Virus record (IMG/VR): IMGVR_UViG_3300025362_000005 | Location: 26,241 to 90,240 of that record | DNA: 64,000 bases | Reading direction: 5' to 3' (one strand) | Source of the DNA: a virus | Part shown: piece after piece, positions 57,770-64,000 of the stretch | Numbering within the stretch: the stretch's first letter is position 1 | Layout: each line of letters opens with the position of its first letter | Notes under the pieces: generated by a model | The model's input: only the letters and a program-made list of their open reading frames with translations | What the model was told of the DNA's origin: nothing | The model's database searches: none | Made by a program: the position numbers and the translations under genes

Positions 57770-60700
57770 GTGATAACAGTTACTATACAGCCAAATCCCT
57801 TTAAACAAGAAAAGTTTGTACGACAGTATGATGTGGGGCAATCTATTGCTGAAATCTATGATGCACAGAATATGGATGTATGTATAGCGTCTTGTCTTAT
57901 TTTTATTAATGACATTTCTATTATCGATTACACACTTATACCAAAAGATGGGGATATTGTTGTTATAAAAGCGTTGCCTGAAGGTGAGGGAGATGGTGCT
58001 TTTATAGGTGGGCTTGCAGGAGCAGGGGCTATCCTTGGTATCGCCGCTACAGTACTTACTGGTGGTGCGGCACTATTTTGGATAGGGGGTATGGCACTAG
58101 TTGGTGGGCTTATCGGATTGGGTATAACTGCGGTTATACCTGATGAAGTTATAAAAGAGTACTCACTTACTGCAAAAACAAATGATAGTGAGCAACATAA
58201 AATTGTACCAGTATTATATGGAAAAAGTAAATTCACTCCGAGCTATGGGGGTAATGACTACACCACTAAGGTAGATACTGATGTGATTGTAGACGAAAAA
58301 GCGGTACAGGATACTTATTTACATCAGCTCTATGTATTAGGGTATCATCCCACTGTTATTGAAAACATAAAAATAGATGACAATGTGCTCGCGGAAACAA
58401 CTACTATCAGTGCAAGTGTTGCTTTTAATTCAGGTGGTACTATGACGGCTGTAGGTGCGTTTGACACAGCTTCTAAAATGTATGACAATGCTTATATATC
58501 TGTAGTAGGTAGTGTTGAGAACGACAGACAATACACCGTAGATTCTTTTACTGATGACGTATTAACCGTGACTCCGATTGAAGGGGCATCAATGTCTACT
58601 GAAGGGGCTGTAGCAGTTGTTATATCCTTTCTTATAGTAGATGGTGCTAATTGTGTATATGATGATGTAAATGTACAACTAGTAGCTGATGGTGTTTTAG
58701 GTACTGCCATCAATCCCACTAAAACAAATTATCCTTTTCAAACACGACAAACAAGCATAAATAAAGTATGTAGATATAATTCTTATCAGTACTACACTAC
58801 TCCTGACAATATAGCAAGTATTGATTTAGACATGGGTTTTCTGAGTGGGTTGGGGCGATTAAAAAGCAGTAGTAATGACAAACTGTTTAAAGTCAAGGTA
58901 CGGTTCACTATCGAAGCCAAACGTGCGGGGGATGATGATACTGCGTGGGTAGAAATATTACGTACAAAAAACTACAAAGGCGCAACAACAGAGCCTTACA
59001 CATTTACAGAAACCCTTGCTCTTGCTGACAAGTTTGGTGAAACTCGTGGGCAATATAGTATTCGTATAAATAAATTTAAAGTACAGTCTCAGTACATTAC
59101 TTGGTTGGGTGCAAAAAGTTGGAAAGAACTGAGCACAGGTAGCGAGGATGTAAAAGCAGGACTAGTGTTAGACACGCTTACCTTAATTTCTGCTAAAACC
59201 AACATGGTGGATGAAGATGGAGTTAAGATTTCTCCTATAGACACTACTATAGGTGCAGACTTATTGTTATTAGTATTGAAAATAAGAGCTACGAACCAAC
59301 TCAGCGGTGCAATAAACACATTAACGGTAGAAGGAAATCGTTGGATTAGTGATTATGATGCTGGCACCTCTACATGGATAGTACGTGAAACAAGCAATCC
59401 CGCATCTATATTTGTAGATGTACTTACCAACACTAAACTAGCACAGCATCCCACAACATACAACAGTATTTATTTTGATACCACAAGCATAGAAACGTGG
59501 CATGATTGGTGTGATGCCTCTTATGAAGCAACATACGGCACAACTACTCGTGATTTTCAATACATGTGCAATGGAGTACTTTTTGACAGCACTACGGTTG
59601 CAGACGAACTACAAAGAATAACAAGTGTAGGGCAGTCAACATATGGCTTAATTGATGGACGTTACCAAATACAGCAGTTAGTTGCTAAACCCACTCCTGT
59701 ACAAATGTTTACATCTCGTAATATAGTCAAAGACAGTTACAGTGCTACCCGTACTTTTAATGATATACCCGACAATGTACAAGTGAGTTTTGTAAATGAA
59801 TCCACAGGGTATTTAATTGATACCGTAAACACAAATAGCAGTCCCACCACAACACAGAGTATAAATTATCAATACGTGACAGATTATGGACAAGCATACG
59901 CTCTTGCTAAATTTGTAGAAAACAGCTTCCAAGCCCAAGTAGTGGGTTATCGTTTCAGTGCAGGTATAGATGCGTTAGTGGCTACAAAAGGTGATAGGGT
60001 GCTATTACAGCATGACGCTACCTTAACAGCCCTCAGTAGTGGACGCATTACTGCTTTAATAACAGATGCAGGTGGACTGCTTACAAGTATTACTGTGGAT
60101 GAACCCGTGTTAATGACAACCGGCACAGATTATGGAATCACTATTAGAACCCCTAGTAATTTATTAGATTATGATGTGGTTACAGATGACGGATACCAAA
60201 CTACTATAGATATTAAAGCGCCTTCTGATTACTCATCTTACACACCTCATGGAATAGCAGTAGGGGATTTATTCTCATACGGATTGACAGGTAGTGAAAC
60301 CGAAGACCTAGTTATTACAGATATTCAATATGATAGTCGTATGCAAGCAAATATTACCTGTGCGGCGTATATAGCATCTATTTATGATATAGCCTCAATA
60401 ACGGTTTACGAGTCAAAAACTACAAAAGCTAGTAGTGATCAAAGCAGATCGTTGAGTGTGCTTAATGATGTACACGCGAATGTAGATGAAACACTAGATA
60501 AAATAATAGCTGTACAAAACACACCTGATAAACAAATGTTTCAAACACGTCCATCCACTCCTTATAGCCAAGGAGATGTTTGGCTTCAAGGTGCGGGGAT
60601 GTATGACTGTGTTGTTGATAAAATAGATTCAGAGGTTTTTGCTCAATCTGATTGGCGAGCCCGTGCTACAAACACTTTTGAGGTGTTGAACAAAGATACT

Positions 60701-61717
60701 TTCAATGAACCCACACCGAGTCACAGATGGGCTATGGTGCCCGGTGATGCACTGCCTTATAATTTATTGACAACAACTACGCATTCAGTGACTTCCGGTG
60801 ATGGAACCAAGGCTAATTTCTTAATTGATGCCACTCCGGCTACAGCTTGGGATGGCACTACTACGCTAGAGGCAGTTACTGTTGAGGCTACGGGTGCATC
60901 GAATATTGTTACTAAAGGGAATTTTACAAGTGCCTACGCTGTTGGCAGGTACGCTTTGTCAGGTTACATGGGAATCACGTATACAAATTTGGTTGATACC
61001 CCAAGCGTACCCGTTACTCAAGATATCAATTTAACAGATACTGAAGTGTATGTCATTGCCTGCCATCGTGGAACTATTTCTGCCGCAGGATATGCGGGTA
61101 CAGCTAGTGAAGGTAGCCCTCTAACAATAACAGCTACTGCTACAGCGACGGTAGAATTCACAATATCCGCTGATTGCCTATTTCCAAGCGTAACGAACAC
61201 GTTATTTTTAGTACCGTATGTAGATGGAGTATTTGCAAATCATAGTGATAGTAGTATAACAGTATCGGGTACAACCCTGACTGTTACGACAAATATAGTA
61301 AATATTCCAAGTGATGCGTCCTACGGTGGCGTGTTTGCGGTTGTCGGCGACATTAATAATTATATTAGCGTTTATATGGCCTATAATGAGATTTACATTG
61401 ATATAATGGCTGATGGAAATCAAATTATAGATACTATAGCTACGGCAACAACAGGTACAGTTGTGTTTGAACTAGACTGGACAACAGGGGTAATCATTTC
61501 AGTTAATTATTCGCCCGCCGAATTCTTGGAGTACGGAGATATTTACGGCTGGGATGAGGGAGATGGGTCTATAAACGGCTATGGTTTCGATGATAGCTAC
61601 ATTGGTTATGGAGATGGAAATTTGAATTTTACAACTTTGCTTACAGCTCTCACGCTGGGCTTAGATTATGCAGGTACTAAATATTTTAATAATGTTGTTA
61701 GTGAAGTCGAGAACTAG
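57770..61717 (+). CDS. J-like central tail hub / host specificity protein
   Basis: 1315 residues from GTG 57770 (AGAGGAGCATAGC upstream); the longer frame to 57746 lacks a site. N-terminus MITVTIQPNPFKQEKFVRQY, YDVGQSIAEIYDAQNMDV and a Gly/Ala-rich hydrophobic stretch (IGGLAGAGAILGIAATVLTG) match the fused I/J-type tail tip proteins. Residues about 210-290 hold a beta module; later segments are Thr/Ser-rich fibronectin-like. It should form the tail tip and carry receptor-binding parts at the C-terminus (Gly/Tyr-rich GDIYGWDEGDGSINGYGFDD). Confidence 0.85.
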   Translation: MITVTIQPNPFKQEKFVRQYDVGQSIAEIYDAQNMDVCIASCLIFINDISIIDYTLIPKDGDIVVIKALPEGEGDGAFIGGLAGAGAILGIAATVLTGGAALFWIGGMALVGGLIGLGITAVIPDEVIKEYSLTAKTNDSEQHKIVPVLYGKSKFTPSYGGNDYTTKVDTDVIVDEKAVQDTYLHQLYVLGYHPTVIENIKIDDNVLAETTTISASVAFNSGGTMTAVGAFDTASKMYDNAYISVVGSVENDRQYTVDSFTDDVLTVTPIEGASMSTEGAVAVVISFLIVDGANCVYDDVNVQLVADGVLGTAINPTKTNYPFQTRQTSINKVCRYNSYQYYTTPDNIASIDLDMGFLSGLGRLKSSSNDKLFKVKVRFTIEAKRAGDDDTAWVEILRTKNYKGATTEPYTFTETLALADKFGETRGQYSIRINKFKVQSQYITWLGAKSWKELSTGSEDVKAGLVLDTLTLISAKTNMVDEDGVKISPIDTTIGADLLLLVLKIRATNQLSGAINTLTVEGNRWISDYDAGTSTWIVRETSNPASIFVDVLTNTKLAQHPTTYNSIYFDTTSIETWHDWCDASYEATYGTTTRDFQYMCNGVLFDSTTVADELQRITSVGQSTYGLIDGRYQIQQLVAKPTPVQMFTSRNIVKDSYSATRTFNDIPDNVQVSFVNESTGYLIDTVNTNSSPTTTQSINYQYVTDYGQAYALAKFVENSFQAQVVGYRFSAGIDALVATKGDRVLLQHDATLTALSSGRITALITDAGGLLTSITVDEPVLMTTGTDYGITIRTPSNLLDYDVVTDDGYQTTIDIKAPSDYSSYTPHGIAVGDLFSYGLTGSETEDLVITDIQYDSRMQANITCAAYIASIYDIASITVYESKTTKASSDQSRSLSVLNDVHANVDETLDKIIAVQNTPDKQMFQTRPSTPYSQGDVWLQGAGMYDCVVDKIDSEVFAQSDWRARATNTFEVLNKDTFNEPTPSHRWAMVPGDALPYNLLTTTTHSVTSGDGTKANFLIDATPATAWDGTTTLEAVTVEATGASNIVTKGNFTSAYAVGRYALSGYMGITYTNLVDTPSVPVTQDINLTDTEVYVIACHRGTISAAGYAGTASEGSPLTITATATATVEFTISADCLFPSVTNTLFLVPYVDGVFANHSDSSITVSGTTLTVTTNIVNIPSDASYGGVFAVVGDINNYISVYMAYNEIYIDIMADGNQIIDTIATATTGTVVFELDWTTGVIISVNYSPAEFLEYGDIYGWDEGDGSINGYGFDDSYIGYGDGNLNFTTLLTALTLGLDYAGTKYFNNVVSEVEN

Positions 61718-61725
61718 GAGATAAT

Positions 61726-62742
61726 ATGCATAAACTAGAACAAAGAATTCCTTTTGAAGTGGCTAAAAAACATGTTGATGACTTATTTTCTGCTACTGAA
61801 TTAGCGTGTATGTATCATGTTTCTGCACAGTATATTAGAACATTATTTGTGGGGTATGGGTTACGATTTAATCGTATGACAGATAAGAAACAGACTATAG
61901 CTCTTATGGGACGGCGATTTGGTAAATTACTTGTACTTAAACGTACAAAAACAGATAGTCCGTGTCTCTATTATGAGTGTATTTGTGATTGTGGTACTGT
62001 AAAGGCAATTAAATCATATCATTTACTAAATGGTAGTGTTACACATTGTGGCTGTAGTAGGGAGCCAAAACTCAAGCCACTTTTAGTGGAGGCGTATAGG
62101 AAGAGGGCACTAGTACATGTGGGAGAGAAATTAGGTAGACTTACTATTACTGGTATAGAACATGCTACTAATAAGGATGGGACAGGTAAGTGGAGTATGG
62201 TATGTCTGTGTGATTGTGGAGGTACTGTTTCTGTTGAGTATTATAAATTGAAATCAGGGTGGACTTCATCATGTGGTTGTATATTAAAAGAAATTATGAG
62301 TAAAAAAGGAGCACCTCCTTTAAGTATGTATGGGAATAAACGCAAATGGTATTTTATCCAAGATGGCAGAGAAGTGCGTTGTAGAAGTGGTTTTGAGGTG
62401 TTGTATGCAAATTATTTATCAGAAAATAATATTCCTTTTTTGTATGAGCCCACCACCTTTAAAATTACACCCACTTCTCGCTATACTCCTGATTTTTATA
62501 GAATAAAAGATAATACTTATGTTGAAATAAAAGGGGCGTTTTTAATAGGTAAAAACGGTATGGGACAAAAAGAAAAAATAGCTATTTTTAGAAAAACACA
62601 TAAGCTTGAATTGCTATTTTGGGATGACATTGTGTCTGTTTGTGAATTAAACCACAGATGCTATAAAACTTATTTCTGCCATGCAAAGAAAGCCAATATA
62701 TCAATAGAGCACTACCTAGCAAAGAAATTATATATATGTTAG
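61726..62742 (+). CDS. Homing endonuclease: two zinc modules plus PD-(D/E)XK domain
   Basis: 338 resid. N-terminal ATELACMYHVSAQYIRTLFV is a helix-turn-helix. Two similar zinc modules follow: ECICDCGTVKAI...THCGC (about 84-110) and VCLCDCGGTVSV...SSCGC (159-185). The C-terminus is an endonuclease of the Vsr/EDxHD-like PD-(D/E)XK kind: RSGFEVLYANYL (E224), SRYTPDFYRI (D256), YVEIKG (E267, K269). Inserted between the J-like gene and a small tail gene. Homing is the likely role. Confidence 0.82.
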   Translation: MHKLEQRIPFEVAKKHVDDLFSATELACMYHVSAQYIRTLFVGYGLRFNRMTDKKQTIALMGRRFGKLLVLKRTKTDSPCLYYECICDCGTVKAIKSYHLLNGSVTHCGCSREPKLKPLLVEAYRKRALVHVGEKLGRLTITGIEHATNKDGTGKWSMVCLCDCGGTVSVEYYKLKSGWTSSCGCILKEIMSKKGAPPLSMYGNKRKWYFIQDGREVRCRSGFEVLYANYLSENNIPFLYEPTTFKITPTSRYTPDFYRIKDNTYVEIKGAFLIGKNGMGQKEKIAIFRKTHKLELLFWDDIVSVCELNHRCYKTYFCHAKKANISIEHYLAKKLYIC

Positions 62743-62761
62743 TGTACAGAGAGGTGATACA

Positions 62762-62947
62762 ATGAGCACAGTAGTGAGAAGTATAACAACAGAAAGTGTA
62801 TCTGTAGCAGGTATTACTTTTGATAATATGAGTACAATTTTTGGAACGGAACAAACCTACGGGTGGGACACGAGCGAATATGGTGTGGACAGTATAGCAT
62901 ACGGTTTCGTGTCATATGAACTTTCTGAGGGAGAACCAACAGTATGA
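62762..62947 (+). CDS. Small tail-associated protein (61 aa)
   Basis: ATG after AGAGAGGTGATACA. Tyr/Ser/Glu-rich (QTYGWDTSEYGVDSIAYGFV) and resembling in composition the Gly/Tyr-rich end of the J-like protein (EYGDIYGWDEGDGSINGYGF). It overlaps the next gene by ATGA. It may have been continuous with the tail tip module before the endonuclease inserted. Confidence 0.6.
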   Translation: MSTVVRSITTESVSVAGITFDNMSTIFGTEQTYGWDTSEYGVDSIAYGFVSYELSEGEPTV

Positions 62948-63267
62948 TAAGCGATTTTACGAGAAAAACAACGGTCACTTTTGATGGAACGGTAACAGTA
63001 GATGGTGTAGCCACGGCTCTCTCAGTTCTCGATGTTGTTACCCTCATCGTAAAGACTAATTATGATGACACAGACGCAGAGGCTATAATAACAAAGGTAG
63101 CAACGCACTTAGAGGCAACAGGTGGTGTGAGGTTTTCATTAACAGTAGCTGATACTACAGTGGATGCAGGTGATTTTCATTCACAGATAAAATGGGTTCA
63201 TAATGAAACTGATGTGTATATATTAGAGACGACAAGAATCACCATTAGTAAAAGAATTTTTGATTAA
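62944..63267 (+). CDS. Baseplate/tail protein, BppU-like N-terminal type
   Basis: 107 residues. ISDFTRKTTVTFDGTVTVDG, LDVVTLIVKTNYDD and GDFHSQIKWVHNETDVYILE resemble small beta proteins at phage baseplates (BppU N-terminal-like). Role uncertain; position supports tail adhesion. Confidence 0.65.
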   Translation: MISDFTRKTTVTFDGTVTVDGVATALSVLDVVTLIVKTNYDDTDAEAIITKVATHLEATGGVRFSLTVADTTVDAGDFHSQIKWVHNETDVYILETTRITISKRIFD

Positions 63268-63310
63268 TATAAATAAGAACAGTAATTCGTTACTGTATAA
63301 GGAGCTATAG

Positions 63311-64000
63311 ATGATAAAAAAATATTCGGAGAACCCAACCGAGACTACAGTACCTACCCTAGCATCAACAGAATATATGGGGTATGAGACTGCCGCTGAT
63401 GGAATGACTAAAATAAAGGCATCTGTAATTGGTGCAAAGATAGTGCTAGATAATCTAATAAACAATGTAACCGCAGGTGGGACTAGTAAGGCACTTACAG
63501 CCGAGATGGGGTTGCAACTCGAAACAGAAACAATAGCACTCGCCACAGAACTAATCCGTGTATACGACAACACGCTAACACTTGTATCATTAGCAGTTAC
63601 AACTACTGACCCCGGTGGGCACTCCGCAAATCGAGCATGGATAGCCACAGAAGCTGGAACATATACTGATTTTGGTTCACTTGTATGTACTGTTGGTCAA
63701 ATCATAGTAGATGATGGAGCGGCTTATACAGCAAATGATGTAGACGCTAGGATTGTTGTTAATGAAGCAAATGTTGATATTCTCAAAGGGGTTGGCTGGA
63801 CGGATGAAACAGTCAAAGGGAATGCAGATGATATTTTAGACCTCGAAACACGCATAACAGCAATAGAACAAACACTGCCGACACTTGGTATAAAATTTGA
63901 GTCACTTCCTGCTGTTACATCCGGCACTCGAATGGCAGGTGCATCAAGTTTGACATTCAGAGTTAACTCAGGCTCAATGGATTTAGACGCTTACCCTGCA
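63311..64000 (+). CDS. Tail fibre protein, 3' end beyond window
   Basis: Open from ATG 63311 (AAGGAGCTATAG upstream) to the window end, 230 codons. SALTAEMGLQLE-like repeats (GGTSKALTAEMGLQLETETI), short coiled-coil segments (DILDLETRITAIEQTLPTLG) and Thr/Ala-rich strands are typical of tail fibres. C-terminal receptor-binding part is missing. Confidence 0.75.
   Translation, partial: MIKKYSENPTETTVPTLASTEYMGYETAADGMTKIKASVIGAKIVLDNLINNVTAGGTSKALTAEMGLQLETETIALATELIRVYDNTLTLVSLAVTTTDPGGHSANRAWIATEAGTYTDFGSLVCTVGQIIVDDGAAYTANDVDARIVVNEANVDILKGVGWTDETVKGNADDILDLETRITAIEQTLPTLGIKFESLPAVTSGTRMAGASSLTFRVNSGSMDLDAYPA

Overview
The window is most simply read as part of one AT-rich, tailed double-stranded DNA phage genome with a long non-contractile (siphovirus-type) tail. 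The evidence is a complete late module on the + strand: terminase, portal, scaffold, capsid, connectors, tail tube, frameshifted tail chaperone, a 2164-residue tape measure protein and a tail tip. A long early or replication operon lies on the - strand. I see no integrase, repressor or lysis gene, so lifestyle is undecided. AGGAG-type ribosome binding sites and TTGACA/TATAAT-type promoters suggest a host using a standard sigma70-like factor, perhaps a low-GC Firmicute. The lambda-like tail tip (DUF1833-like, NlpC/P60, J-like) is commoner in phages of double-membraned hosts, so a diderm Firmicute is possible. Host assignment is inference.

Positions 1-16,200 (- strand): replication and metabolism. 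This holds a Toprim primase-like protein, an SNF2-type helicase, three winged-helix initiator-like proteins, PnuC plus a NadR-like enzyme (NAD salvage), a Thg1-like tRNA 5'-end polymerase, a Lar-like protein, two HNH endonucleases and many small genes linked by ATGA or TAATG stop/start overlaps. Positions 16,200-27,400 (- strand): mostly small early genes, several too short for a 60-residue cutoff, driven by many internal promoters. They include a HAD phosphatase-like protein, a pentapeptide-repeat protein, a J-domain protein and one gene broken by an in-frame TGA. Between 24,100 and 27,240 the stop-to-start spacers of three gene pairs are duplicated.

Positions 27,400-28,450 are about 1 kb without genes, rich in palindromes, direct and tandem repeats, C-tracts and one GC-rich, foldable patch. 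Together with the 76-bp repeats at 24,424 it is a candidate control or origin region between the divergent modules.

Positions 28,450-64,000 (+ strand): accessory genes (zinc ribbons, HExxH protein, PD-(D/E)XK protein, metallophosphoesterase, cytosine-5 methyltransferase), then packaging, head, connector, tail tube, tape measure, tail tip and fibre genes, running off the right edge. Selfish elements are dense: two inteins in the terminase large subunit, a TnpB nuclease behind the tail terminator gene, and a zinc-finger PD-(D/E)XK endonuclease behind the J-like gene. The TnpB insertion is the most striking: the last 30 codons of the tail terminator gene occur on both sides of it, identical in protein but with 16 silent nucleotide differences. 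This suggests acquisition by homing-like recombination.
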